The translations under genes and the position numbers were made by a program. A stretch of 64,000 bases of DNA from Proteus vulgaris (GTDB lineage: Bacteria; Pseudomonadota; Gammaproteobacteria; Enterobacterales; Enterobacteriaceae). Location of the stretch: positions 3,782,001 to 3,846,000 of the forward strand of contig NZ_CP090064.1 of the NCBI RefSeq assembly GCF_023100685.1, in the 5' to 3' direction. Below are positions 37,647-46,543 of this stretch, in pieces (within the stretch, counting starts at the first letter, position 1; each line of letters opens with the position of its first letter). Under the pieces are notes generated by a model. The model saw only the letters and a list, made by a program, of their open reading frames with translations. It ran no database searches and was not told where the DNA came from.

Positions 37647-38252
37647 AAATACTACATAAATAATGTTTATAAATCGAGAAACCTATTTCACGCTCACAAT
37701 ATTGATTTTTTCAAAACAAGTGAAAACGTGAACGTCATTAAGATTAAATATATTTACTGTTAATACTTAAATTTATAAAAAATTAATTTAATTTTATATA
37801 ATTAATAATTATATGATTAACAATAAAAAAACAAAATTATTTAACAACCAATTCTATTATGTACATAAAATCCATATTAACTCACACTCTGAAAAGAATG
37901 AAATAAATAAGACATTAATAATAATCACTCTTAATCCATTTATGAGATCTCTCTCTAAAGATAGGAAATTAACTTAGGATTAATAGCATAGAAATGATAG
38001 CATCAAAAATGCTATAAATTAATTATATTATTTATATGGCTTTAATTTAAAAAATTAAAAATTTTTAAATATATTACCTTCAATTTATTAACAAAAAAGA
38101 TAATAACTATCTTCGCTAATAATTATTTAAATGTACTATTTTAAGTTTAAAGTTATAAAAAATATTATTCTATTTCCGTCTAGTTTAAGTTGTTTTTTAT
38201 ACTAGATTGATGGCAACACAACAAAAATACTTTCAATAAAAGTGGGCGTACT
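37647..38252. promoter_or_regulatory. AT-rich region upstream of the AraC-type regulator
   Basis: About 600 bp without a gene on either strand. A TATACT -10-like element at 38198-38203 lies about 50 bp before the regulator start. The -35 region is poor, as would fit an activated or weak promoter. Confidence 0.4.
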
Positions 38253-39218
38253 ATGAAAAGCATGTTTACGACTCGGGAACTCCCTGACGTAGATCGGTTT
38301 TCCGTATTCAGGGATACAATAAAAGACCGCTTTTTATCGTCTTATGAATGCAATGAAGTCGAATTGCCTCCTCATTCTCGATTTTATGCCAATATTGTCG
38401 AGCAGCAGGTGACAAATATGCGCTTTATTCAGTTAGAGTCTAATGGACACTGGGCAAGTAGCCGTCCTTTGAGCCATAAACTGAGCTTAGAAGAACATTT
38501 TCAAATTGAGATACAGCGTTCAGGAACCAGCCATCTAACTCAAGATGGAAGAACGGCATTTCTGCGACAAGGCGACTTTTGTATTTTTGATATGGCAAGA
38601 CCCGTATCCTGGTCTTTTGATAACGACTACTCGTTATTTAAGATCCTTATCCCAAGGGAGAAACTAGCATCACGTTTAGGTAATACCCAAAATCTTACAG
38701 CAAGAGCAATACGCGGTAATAGCATTACCGGCTCTCTCGTTTATAGTTTTGTGATGCGTTATATTCCATTTTTGGATTCAATGCCACCACAACATGCACA
38801 ACAACTTGCTGATATTTTATTGAATTTAATTACTTCAGCCTTTAGCGAATTTAGTATTGCGACACCACCGCAAAGCTTAGGAAGATCAACACTGTTTTAT
38901 TTTGCTCAGCACTATCTTGAGCAACATCTTTCCGATCCCGATTTAAGTGTTAATGAATGTGCTAATGCGTGTGGGATCTCAGTCCGCTATTTACAGATGC
39001 TATTTAAAGAACAAAATACATCTGTACTTCGTTGGATCTACCAAAAGCGTCTTGAGAATTATAAAACAGCGTTAGTTAACCCGCTTTTAGCAGAGAAAAA
39101 TATTACACAACTGGCTTATGAATGTGGGTTTAGTGATATTTCTAATTTAAGCCGAAAATTTAAATCTGAATTTTTTATGACACCTTCAGAGTATCGAAAA
39201 ATACACTCGTTGAGATAA
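38253..39218 (+). CDS. AraC-family transcriptional regulator
   Basis: This 321-residue protein has an N-terminal cupin-like sensing domain of the AraC_binding_2 type (about residues 20-190) and a C-terminal pair of helix-turn-helix motifs: LSVNECANACGISVRYLQMLF around 232-252 and ITQLAYECGFSDISNLSRKF around 285-304. The architecture resembles FeaR-type activators of aromatic or amine catabolism. It is convergent with the 2-hydroxyacyl-CoA dehydratase/Fix operon and is the only regulator near it, so it is the best candidate to control that operon; this is inferred from position only. GTGGG precedes the start. Confidence 0.85.
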   Translation: MKSMFTTRELPDVDRFSVFRDTIKDRFLSSYECNEVELPPHSRFYANIVEQQVTNMRFIQLESNGHWASSRPLSHKLSLEEHFQIEIQRSGTSHLTQDGRTAFLRQGDFCIFDMARPVSWSFDNDYSLFKILIPREKLASRLGNTQNLTARAIRGNSITGSLVYSFVMRYIPFLDSMPPQHAQQLADILLNLITSAFSEFSIATPPQSLGRSTLFYFAQHYLEQHLSDPDLSVNECANACGISVRYLQMLFKEQNTSVLRWIYQKRLENYKTALVNPLLAEKNITQLAYECGFSDISNLSRKFKSEFFMTPSEYRKIHSLR

Positions 39219-39305
39219 GTTATAAAACAAAATTATGGGTTATATAAGTATCATTACAAGCATTATGGTTCGTATATGAATCAATATGTACCCAGAATAC
39301 TTATC

Positions 39306-39343
39306 CCCCTCTAGTTTAAATTTTGGAGGTTACACTAGAGGGG
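39306..39343. terminator. inverted repeat between convergent genes
   Basis: The 10-bp arms CCCCTCTAGT and ACTAGAGGGG are separated by 18 bases, and lie between the regulator gene and fixX of the dehydratase operon. Probably a bidirectional transcription end, though without a clean T-tract on either strand. Confidence 0.5.
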
Positions 39344-39359
39344 AAAAAGATCTATTTCA

Positions 39360-39644
39360 TTAGCCGTAACGAAATTCAATGCCTAGTGTGCCACACGGAT
39401 ATTCCCATTTCTTTAAAATCGTCTCACCACATAACACACGGCAAGTACCACACTCTAAACACCCCGCATAATCAAAAAGATATTGCCCTTTCTCATCTTT
39501 TTTATATAGCCCTGCGGGACAAGCTTTCATTAAGATTTCAAATTGCGCAGGATCGATATCATCCTTTAAGACAATATGCGGATTTTCTTCATCCACATTA
39601 AATTTATTGACGCCTAATTTAACGTCTACGTTTACTTGACTCAT
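39360..39644 (-). CDS. fixX: FixX-like ferredoxin (dehydratase operon copy)
   Basis: This 94-residue ferredoxin-like protein has CPAGLY and CLECGTC, the four Cys that bind one [4Fe-4S] cluster in FixX proteins. It has two further Cys, in RVLCGE and YPCGT, that the carnitine-linked copy (53465-53752) lacks. FixX works with FixC as the quinone-facing arm of the electron-transfer-flavoprotein system. Its ATG overlaps the fixC TGA (ATGA). It is the last gene of the 11-gene dehydratase operon. Confidence 0.88.
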   Translation of the reverse strand: MSQVNVDVKLGVNKFNVDEENPHIVLKDDIDPAQFEILMKACPAGLYKKDEKGQYLFDYAGCLECGTCRVLCGETILKKWEYPCGTLGIEFRYG

Positions 39645-40927
39645 AAAGAACGTACTCCTTTAAAGCCATCTTTAATTAAGTTCATCACACCAACTTTCTT
39701 CACCTGAGACAGTATTTTCTTACGTACTGGTTTTTCTGGGCCATTAATCACGAATAAATCATGCATAACATTGGCCGCCATTTGCGGATAATCCGTAAAG
39801 AATCTGGTGTTATCAAGGAAAGCAGGCAGATCTTTATATAGCTTCATATCTTTCATCACAAAGCTGTCATTTAATAAAGATTGATAACAACTTAATTCTT
39901 TTTGGCTGTAGCTGTTTTGTTCTTTCGCCATTAATACCGCTTTTGCGGCCGCTTCACCTGAAGCAATCGCCAGATCCATCCCTCTTACGGTATAACCCAC
40001 ATTGAGGCAAAAACCAGCTGCATCACCCGCCACTAATACACCATCTCTCACTAATTCAGACACCATATTCATGCCACCTTCTGGCACCATATGGGCTGAA
40101 TATTCTAATAATTTTCCGTCTTTGATAAGCGGTGCAACAACAGGATGTTGTTTAAAATCTTCTAATAATTGAGGAACCGTTTTTTCGAACTTATCGACGT
40201 TATGTAGCCCTAAAACTAGGCCTAAAGAAACGGTATTTTTATTGGTATATAAAAAACCACCACCTAAGTATCCCCCTGATGGTGCGCCCGCAAAAAGCCA
40301 AGCTAACCCTTCATCATTGGTGCAACCAAATCGGTCTTCCATTTGTTGAGGAGTAAATTCAAGTAACTCTTTAACACCAACAGCAACAGTATGAGGATTT
40401 ACTTTTTGCGTCATACCTAATTGCTTCGCTAACAATGAATTAACACCATCAGCTAAAATCACGACATGGGCTTCAATTTCATCATCACCCGCTTTAACGC
40501 CGCATACTTTGCCCTCTTTTACTAATACTTCATCGACACGAACGCCTGTGATCACTTGTGCGCCAACATCTTCCGCTTTTTCCATTAACCACTGATCAAA
40601 TGAAGAACGCAATACAGTATAAGAGCGCGCCGCTTCCTCTTCTTGCTGTGTATGCTGATAATCTAACGTCACGCCATCTGTCGGCGTTAACATTGAGATC
40701 TTTTCACGCGTCACAAGGCGTTCAACTGGGGCTTCTTCGGCAAAGTTAGGAATGATTTTTTCAAGACTATGTGCGTATAAACGCCCACCCGTCATATTTT
40801 TACTGCCAGCGAAATTACCTCGCTCAACCACTAAAACATCACATCCTGCTTGCGCTAAAACATAGGCAGCAGTACCACCAGCAAGTCCACCACCCACAAT
40901 AATGGCGTCAAAAATATCGTCTGACAT
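39641..40927 (-). CDS. fixC: FixC-like flavoprotein, ETF:quinone oxidoreductase type (dehydratase operon copy)
   Basis: This 428-residue flavoprotein begins with an FAD-binding Rossmann motif (VGGGLAGGTAAYVLA, about 10-24, followed by VVERG). Another FAD-binding segment, VLVAGDAAGF, is near residue 300. FixC transfers electrons between FixAB and the quinone pool or ferredoxin. It is paralogous to the FixC at 53749-55041, sharing length, domain order and many motifs such as GGRMYAHTLE-like and TDGL/SGGYLGGGF stretches. It starts 63 bp after fixB, with a 10-bp stem-loop in the gap. Confidence 0.9.
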   Translation of the reverse strand: MSDDIFDAIIVGGGLAGGTAAYVLAQAGCDVLVVERGNFAGSKNMTGGRLYAHSLEKIIPNFAEEAPVERLVTREKISMLTPTDGVTLDYQHTQQEEEAARSYTVLRSSFDQWLMEKAEDVGAQVITGVRVDEVLVKEGKVCGVKAGDDEIEAHVVILADGVNSLLAKQLGMTQKVNPHTVAVGVKELLEFTPQQMEDRFGCTNDEGLAWLFAGAPSGGYLGGGFLYTNKNTVSLGLVLGLHNVDKFEKTVPQLLEDFKQHPVVAPLIKDGKLLEYSAHMVPEGGMNMVSELVRDGVLVAGDAAGFCLNVGYTVRGMDLAIASGEAAAKAVLMAKEQNSYSQKELSCYQSLLNDSFVMKDMKLYKDLPAFLDNTRFFTDYPQMAANVMHDLFVINGPEKPVRKKILSQVKKVGVMNLIKDGFKGVRSL

Positions 40928-40952
40928 ACTTTTCTATCCTTTTATTATGTGT

Positions 40953-40982
40953 GGTCGCTTAGCACACTTTCACTAAGCGACC
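40953..40982 (-). repeat. intercistronic stem-loop between fixB and fixC
   Basis: GGTCGCTTAG and CTAAGCGACC form a perfect 10-bp stem with a 10-base loop and no T-tract. A stem-loop also sits between fixB and fixC in the second fix operon (55067-55088), with a different sequence, suggesting a conserved role in mRNA processing or stoichiometry. Confidence 0.65.
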
Positions 40983-40990
40983 GACGGGGA

Positions 40991-41932
40991 TTAGCCGCCA
41001 AGTTTTGCTGTTAATGCAGGTAACACTTTGTAGAGGTCGCCGACAATCCCGTAATCCACCATATTAAAGATAGGTGCATTTTTATCTTTGTTGATACCAA
41101 CAATAATTTTTGCTCTATCTACACCGACCATATGTTGAATTTGCCCTGAAATACCGACAGCAACATAAACATCAGCACCTAAGGTCACGCCTGAAACACC
41201 AATGTAGCGATCGTGTTCCATCCAGCCTTCACCTTCAGCAATTGGACGTGAGCAACCCACTTCACCTTGAAGGGCTTTTGCTAATGCTGACGCTAACGCA
41301 ATATCATCTGCCTTACCAAAGCCACGTCCAACACCAACAACACAATGCGCTTTACCTAAATCAACGCTACTACCTTGTTTTGGCTTACGTGTTAACACTT
41401 TTAATGTATGCGCAGGGGCGACAAAGGTGCCTTGTACCACTGATGCATTGGGAGCATCTGTAATAACTTCCACATCTAATGCACCACCAACAGTAGCAAT
41501 AGCATAAGGTGAGCGAATTTCTGCTTTAGCATGTGCTAAACCACCATAAACTTGGTGTGTTGCGATCACGGTATTGTTTTCAACAGTCAGACTTAATGCA
41601 TCACTGACAACACCCGCTTTTAACGTAACACCTAGGCGGGCCGCAATGGCTTTTGCTCGTTTTGATGATGCTAATAAAACCAATGCATTAGCACCTGCTT
41701 CTTTAATAATTTCAGCAAAAGAGGCCGCATAATCTTCAGCAATCACACCTTCTTGTGGCGCAAAGCAATAGACACAATCAGCACCAAGGCTGACACATTC
41801 ACGCGTGCTTTCGTCATCACCGATAAATAACACATTCACTTTTTCACCAAGACCACGAGCAAACGCTATCAGCTTTGCTAAATCATCCGCTTTCTCGGCA
41901 TAAACAAAGGTAGTAGGTAGTAAACTAGCCAT
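40991..41932 (-). CDS. fixB: FixB-like ETF alpha subunit (dehydratase operon copy)
   Basis: This 313-residue protein has the C-terminal FAD-binding signature of ETF alpha: [24 protein letters not shown] around 240 and [16 protein letters not shown] [12 protein letters not shown] near 280. With FixA it forms an electron-transfer flavoprotein. In clostridial reductive amino-acid modules the same position (acdB-etfB-etfA) is held by ETF alpha. It lies 11 bp downstream of fixA. Confidence 0.9.
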   Translation of the reverse strand: MASLLPTTFVYAEKADDLAKLIAFARGLGEKVNVLFIGDDESTRECVSLGADCVYCFAPQEGVIAEDYAASFAEIIKEAGANALVLLASSKRAKAIAARLGVTLKAGVVSDALSLTVENNTVIATHQVYGGLAHAKAEIRSPYAIATVGGALDVEVITDAPNASVVQGTFVAPAHTLKVLTRKPKQGSSVDLGKAHCVVGVGRGFGKADDIALASALAKALQGEVGCSRPIAEGEGWMEHDRYIGVSGVTLGADVYVAVGISGQIQHMVGVDRAKIIVGINKDKNAPIFNMVDYGIVGDLYKVLPALTAKLGG

Positions 41933-41943
41933 TTTTAATCTCC

Positions 41944-42720
41944 TTATTGATTAACCGCTTGGCGTAAATGCTCAGCAAATGTGGCAATATTTTCATCTGA
42001 ATCACCTTCTAAAATAATGCCAAGGCGATCAGTCTGTTCTGGTGCGCACACTTGTGTTTGCACGACAGTCAGTGCTGAAATATCAACACCAATATCACCT
42101 AAACCAAGTTTCTCAACAGGTTTTTTATTCGCAGCTAAAATGGCTTTCATTGACGGTAATTTGGGAGTGTTAATGCTTGATGTCACGCAGACAACGGCAG
42201 GTAATGTCAGCTCTAGCTCTTCAGTGATATTTTCTAAATCACGCTCAACAATGATTTTGTCACCATCAACGGTGATTTTGTTAACGGCATTAACACAAGG
42301 TAAGCCTAAGTATTCACCTACTGCTAAACCTGTTTGTTGAGCGTATAAGTCACCAGATCCTTCACCGAAAACTAATAAATCAAAACCCACCTTTTGTGCT
42401 GCTTGCGCAATAATATTGGCGGTATCTGTTGAATAAAGAGCATTGCACGCATCATCAGCAACAAGTGTTAATGCATCAGGGCCACGCGATAAAATATCTT
42501 TTTTAATTTTCGCGTTTTCTACCATTGCACTAGTGCCTACACTAAGCGCAGTTACGGTACTATCACCCAGAGCAGAGGCAATTTCTACTGCGGTTTCAAT
42601 TGCATTTAAATCATATAAACTAATTTTTAAACCCGCATTATCAGTTGCGAGTGTACGATCAGGCCGCGTTGTGATGTCTTGTTCGTCATGAACAACCTTA
42701 CAGCAGGCAATAAGTTTCAT
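41944..42720 (-). CDS. fixA: FixA-like ETF beta subunit (dehydratase operon copy)
   Basis: This 258-residue ETF beta subunit has KVVHDEQDITTRPD at the N-terminus, DLNAIETAVEIA near 37 and the AMP/FAD-binding DLLVFGEGSGD-type loop around 115. It ends within the size range of Fix/ETF beta. It follows the acyl-CoA dehydrogenase gene by 54 bp, and so is the likely redox partner of that enzyme. It is clearly paralogous to FixA at 56048-56821 but diverged over its whole length. Confidence 0.9.
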   Translation of the reverse strand: MKLIACCKVVHDEQDITTRPDRTLATDNAGLKISLYDLNAIETAVEIASALGDSTVTALSVGTSAMVENAKIKKDILSRGPDALTLVADDACNALYSTDTANIIAQAAQKVGFDLLVFGEGSGDLYAQQTGLAVGEYLGLPCVNAVNKITVDGDKIIVERDLENITEELELTLPAVVCVTSSINTPKLPSMKAILAANKKPVEKLGLGDIGVDISALTVVQTQVCAPEQTDRLGIILEGDSDENIATFAEHLRQAVNQ

Positions 42721-42774
42721 AATTCACATTCTCCGTTTTGCTCAAGGGAGCAAATTAATAAAATCCCAATGTCA

Positions 42775-43914
42775 TTACGCTAAAATATGTTTAGCGATCA
42801 CCATGCGTTGCACTTCGCTTGTGCCTTCAAAAATTTCAGTGAGTTTTGCTTCACGCATTAGGCGTTCAACAGGATAAGATTTGGTGTAGCCCATACCACC
42901 GTGGAGTTGAACAGCTTTTTGAGTGACATAGGTTGCTGTTTCAGAAGCGTATAATTTGGCTTGCGCTGATTCGCGGGTATAAGGAAGCCCAGCAATTTTT
43001 GCCGCCGCTGCGCGATACACCAACATACGAGCACAATCTACGCGGGTAGCCATATCCACTAGCATCCATTGCACACCTTGGTTAGCTGCAATAGGTTTTC
43101 CAAATTGAATACGCTCTTTGGTGTAATCAATCGTGGCATCTAATGCACTTTGTGCGATACCTAACGCAATAGCTGAACAGCTTAAACGGCCACCATCTAA
43201 GGTTTCCATGGCAATGCTAAAGCCTTTACCTTCCGCGCCTAAACGTGCACTAACAGGTACAACACAGTCACTAAAACTGACAGAACAAGTTTCAGAGCCA
43301 TTCATACCCATTTTTTCTTCTGGTAAACCAATGCTGATCCCTGGGTTATCACGCTCAACTAAGAATGCGGTGATCCCTTTAACACCCGCACTTTTATCAG
43401 TCATGGCAAATACGATAAAGAATGCACCTTGAGGTGCTGCAGTGATCCACAATTTAGAGCCATTGATCACATAATTATCACCTTGACGAACAGCGGTTGT
43501 TTGTTGAGCAGCAGCATCACAACCCGCACTTGGTTCGGATAAACAGAAGCAACCAATTTGTTCACCTGAAACCACTCCCGGTAAAATACGTGCTTTGGTT
43601 TCTTCATCAGCATATTTTTGAATAACAGGGCCAGTTAATGAACACTGTGATCCCATGATCATCGCGTGTGCAGCGCTGACTTTTGCCATTTCTTCTGTTG
43701 CTAATACATAGCTAATTGCATCCGCTTCTGTTCCACCATAATTTTCATCAATATTGAAACCAAAGAGTCCTAATTCAGCCATAGGTGCAATGCTTTCACT
43801 TGGAAAACGGTGTTCTTTATCAATTTCGCCAGCAATAGGCTTAATATCATTTTCAACAAACTCTCTGACCATATCGCGGATCAGGACTTGTTCTTCTGTT
43901 AGCTGAAAATCCAT
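42775..43914 (-). CDS. acyl-CoA dehydrogenase (enoyl-CoA reductase of the dehydratase pathway)
   Basis: This 379-residue acyl-CoA dehydrogenase has CFCLSEPSAGCDA (about 130) and KLWITAAPQ (about 152) for FAD and substrate binding, and IFEGTSEVQ near residue 366, whose Glu sits at the usual catalytic-base position of short-chain acyl-CoA dehydrogenases. By context it would work as a reductase: the dehydratase makes a 2-enoyl-CoA, and this enzyme with FixAB reduces it, as AcdA/AcdB do with EtfAB in Clostridium. CaiA at 58978-60120 lacks that Glu context (SGGSDEMQ). It starts 54 bp before fixA. Confidence 0.88.
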   Translation of the reverse strand: MDFQLTEEQVLIRDMVREFVENDIKPIAGEIDKEHRFPSESIAPMAELGLFGFNIDENYGGTEADAISYVLATEEMAKVSAAHAMIMGSQCSLTGPVIQKYADEETKARILPGVVSGEQIGCFCLSEPSAGCDAAAQQTTAVRQGDNYVINGSKLWITAAPQGAFFIVFAMTDKSAGVKGITAFLVERDNPGISIGLPEEKMGMNGSETCSVSFSDCVVPVSARLGAEGKGFSIAMETLDGGRLSCSAIALGIAQSALDATIDYTKERIQFGKPIAANQGVQWMLVDMATRVDCARMLVYRAAAAKIAGLPYTRESAQAKLYASETATYVTQKAVQLHGGMGYTKSYPVERLMREAKLTEIFEGTSEVQRMVIAKHILA

Positions 43915-43953
43915 GTTTATTTTCCTCTGTGAATATATAGGGTTATCTCTATG

Positions 43954-43988
43954 GCGTGCGATTTCACGTTTGTCGTCTTATCGCACGC
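43954..43988 (-). repeat. intercistronic stem-loop between permease and dehydrogenase genes
   Basis: GCGTGCGAT and ATCGCACGC form a perfect 9-bp stem with a 17-base loop and no T-tract. It may mark an mRNA processing or stability point in the long operon. Confidence 0.55.
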
Positions 43989-44009
43989 ATTAATGGGTTA
44001 ACGTTATTT

Positions 44010-45329
44010 CTACATCGTCGCTATGGATGCAGGTAAGAAGGTGTACAGCAGCAACATAAACATCATGGCTAACAGTGGAATAGCGAGAGTTAACGTTCCT
44101 ACAGGGCCATAGCCCTCTTTATGGCTGACACCACAAACGCTAAAGACAGTAATAATCAATCCGTTAAATGGTGGAGTTGTACTCATTGATGCCATTGTTG
44201 CCACACGGTGTAAGGAGCCTTGATCAACCACAGTTGCAGGGAACATTGCAGCAATCATTGGCATGGCAATACTTAGCGCACCAGAGCCAGAACCACTGAT
44301 AAACACCAAGGCACCGACTGAAATTGCAGTAACAACAAGTGGATTAAGACCCGATTGAGCAATCGCTTGGAATGATTCTTTGAACGCAGGTAAGGTCATC
44401 ACTAATGCCCCAAACCCAACAATAACCGCCGTATTAAAGAGGGAGGTCACCCCTTCCATTGTTCCTGCGGCTAAATTAGGTACGAGCTTTTTCCAATCGA
44501 GATAGCGTAAATACACAATCAAGGCGGCGATAATGGCGCAGAATAGTGCGATAGCTGGGTCCCATTTCAGGATATTCAGCACGACCAGCAAAATAAGCAT
44601 AGGGAGTAATGCAACGAGCACATTAGGTAATTGACGATCTTTTTTACCTTCTTCGGCTTTTGCTGTTTTTTCGTCTTCAACCCAGCCTTCACCTTTCGCT
44701 TTTACACGCTTAAATAACCAAGTGAGATAAATAATCACTAAGGTGACTTGGAATAATGCTGTCAACATACCCGGTACTAAACCGGCCGTAGCTGACGTAC
44801 CTAAGAACTTCATTGGGATAAGGTTTTGGATTTGTGGTGATCCAGGCATTATCATCACAAACGTACCTGCACCGGCAAAATAGACAGCAGGAATAAGTCT
44901 GCGAGGAAGATTCGCTTTGCGGAATAAACTCACCATCATCGAATAAACGGTAAACAGTGCAACAAACACTGAAACACCGCCGTAGGCTAAAATGGCACAA
45001 GCCGCAACTAATGAAGGAATAACGGCTCTTTCACCAAATTTACCAATAATAAAAGAGGCAACACTATCAGCAGCGCCACTGATAGCGGTTAATTTGCCAA
45101 AAATCGCACCAAGTACGAAAATGAAGAAGAAGCTACCAAAATAACCACCTAATCCACCGGTATACACTTGTAACAGTGCATCGACAGGATTAAGCATATC
45201 TGGTGATACAAGCCATGCAGTCACAGCAAGAAATAGGCTGGTGGTAAAGACAGAAATGAAGATATGTATGCCTTTCATACACATGATCATTAATATCGCT
45301 AGCCCAATGATTAAACAAATAATACCCAT
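44010..45329 (-). CDS. GntP-like proton symporter for hydroxy/carboxylic acids
   Basis: This 439-residue polytopic protein has about 12 membrane segments and a hydrophilic loop (about 207-232, KAKGEGWVEDEKTAKAEEGK). The YGGVSVFVALFTVY and GSGSGALSIAMP segments are typical of the GntP/CitMHS superfamily. GntP-type carriers import gluconate, hydroxybutyrate and related acids with protons. Embedded in an operon for 2-hydroxyacyl-CoA dehydration, it most likely imports the 2-hydroxy- or keto-acid substrate. The real substrate is not readable from sequence. Confidence 0.85.
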   Translation of the reverse strand: MGIICLIIGLAILMIMCMKGIHIFISVFTTSLFLAVTAWLVSPDMLNPVDALLQVYTGGLGGYFGSFFFIFVLGAIFGKLTAISGAADSVASFIIGKFGERAVIPSLVAACAILAYGGVSVFVALFTVYSMMVSLFRKANLPRRLIPAVYFAGAGTFVMIMPGSPQIQNLIPMKFLGTSATAGLVPGMLTALFQVTLVIIYLTWLFKRVKAKGEGWVEDEKTAKAEEGKKDRQLPNVLVALLPMLILLVVLNILKWDPAIALFCAIIAALIVYLRYLDWKKLVPNLAAGTMEGVTSLFNTAVIVGFGALVMTLPAFKESFQAIAQSGLNPLVVTAISVGALVFISGSGSGALSIAMPMIAAMFPATVVDQGSLHRVATMASMSTTPPFNGLIITVFSVCGVSHKEGYGPVGTLTLAIPLLAMMFMLLLYTFLPASIATM

Positions 45330-45409
45330 GATTGCCCCACTTATATGTGTTAGGGTTCAATTGACCTGTGCTATCCACACAGGTCTTTTGTGACTATTGA
45401 TTAATGTTG

Positions 45410-46543
45410 TTAAGCAGAAAGCACATCAGCAAAAGTTTGCAGTGCCGTTCTAGCTTGTTCATACGTTTTAGTTTGCTGATCGATTTCGATAATGATGGAA
45501 GGAATGCCTTCTCTATCGAGGAATTTCTTCACTATCGGGGCATCGAACTCTTCTGGATCACAGAATTTTGTTAGCAAATAGACAACACCATCAGCGCCTG
45601 TGTTTTTCACCATATCGGCAATTAAACGGCCACGTTTTTTCTCTGGATCATATAAAAGTGAACACCCTTCAAGCTGGGCGATTTGCTCTGCCATTGCTTC
45701 ATAAGGTGCGTTATTTTCTGGGATATCTTGACGGAACTGACGAGACTCATGTGCCACTTCATCTGCCACAATCGCTATCTTGTTATCAGCCAAAATTTGT
45801 AGAATAGAAGGGCTATCCGCAATAATGCCTGTCACAACAACTTTGTGCCCTTTCCAAGGTTCTGGAGATAAGGTTTTGCATTGTGCAACAATGGCTTCAA
45901 CGGCTTTTGTATGTTCAACGACATCCATAAAGTAACCACTTTTGATCACAGTATTACGACGTTGTGGTGTGATTAAGTTTGGATGAAGCGCGGCCATCTC
46001 TGAAAATTCGCGTAACGCGGCGCGTCGCTGATTAAACAAATGGATTGCACTTTTTAGTGCATCATCTGTCACAGGCTGACCTGAAATTTCCCCTAATTGC
46101 AGTGCGATTTTTTTGTATTGTTCGGTTAAGAAAGCAATACCCGCTGGGGTTTTACGATTTTGTGGATGCACCAGTTGGATAAAAGGCACTTGTGGCACAC
46201 CGGCTTTCCAGTTTTGCCCTAAGCATTTTAAGGTGTCACACAAAGAAGGAATTATGGCTGCTGACAGTTTATTCAGCGCACCATCCAATCCCATCTCAAG
46301 AGAAGAAAGCACTAGCGCACAATAGAAAGGAGGAAAATATTTCTTCGCTTCTGAGATCTCACGTCCTTCCGCGCCCCAAATGCCAAAAGGCACCATGCCT
46401 GCTGCATAGACAATTTCATTCGGAGTATATTCAGGAAAACAACCAATCACCTTTTTGCCACTACGAATAAAACCCTCTAATTGCGCAACGGGGTTATCCA
46501 CCACGGCTTGCAGCTCATCAAATCTATCCGTTAATGCTTTCAT
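45410..46543 (-). CDS. 2-hydroxyacyl-CoA dehydratase, HadC/FldC-like subunit
   Basis: This 377-residue subunit of a radical 2-hydroxyacyl-CoA dehydratase has IGCFPEYTP (Cys35), PSLCDTLKC (about Cys103 and Cys108) and TKFCDPEEF (about Cys326), the Cys pattern used to bind a [4Fe-4S] cluster. The length agrees with HadC/FldC of clostridia (about 375). Its ATG overlaps the stop of the preceding subunit gene (TAATG), ensuring equal synthesis. The enzyme removes water from an (R)-2-hydroxyacyl-CoA via a ketyl radical and is oxygen-sensitive, so the pathway must be anaerobic. Confidence 0.87.
   Translation of the reverse strand: MKALTDRFDELQAVVDNPVAQLEGFIRSGKKVIGCFPEYTPNEIVYAAGMVPFGIWGAEGREISEAKKYFPPFYCALVLSSLEMGLDGALNKLSAAIIPSLCDTLKCLGQNWKAGVPQVPFIQLVHPQNRKTPAGIAFLTEQYKKIALQLGEISGQPVTDDALKSAIHLFNQRRAALREFSEMAALHPNLITPQRRNTVIKSGYFMDVVEHTKAVEAIVAQCKTLSPEPWKGHKVVVTGIIADSPSILQILADNKIAIVADEVAHESRQFRQDIPENNAPYEAMAEQIAQLEGCSLLYDPEKKRGRLIADMVKNTGADGVVYLLTKFCDPEEFDAPIVKKFLDREGIPSIIIEIDQQTKTYEQARTALQTFADVLSA

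Noticed and set aside
44710-45000. Alternative-frame gene inside the permease gene
   Set aside because: A shifted reading of the permease with a Cys- and Ser-rich translation and no start signals; the permease frame is intact across it.
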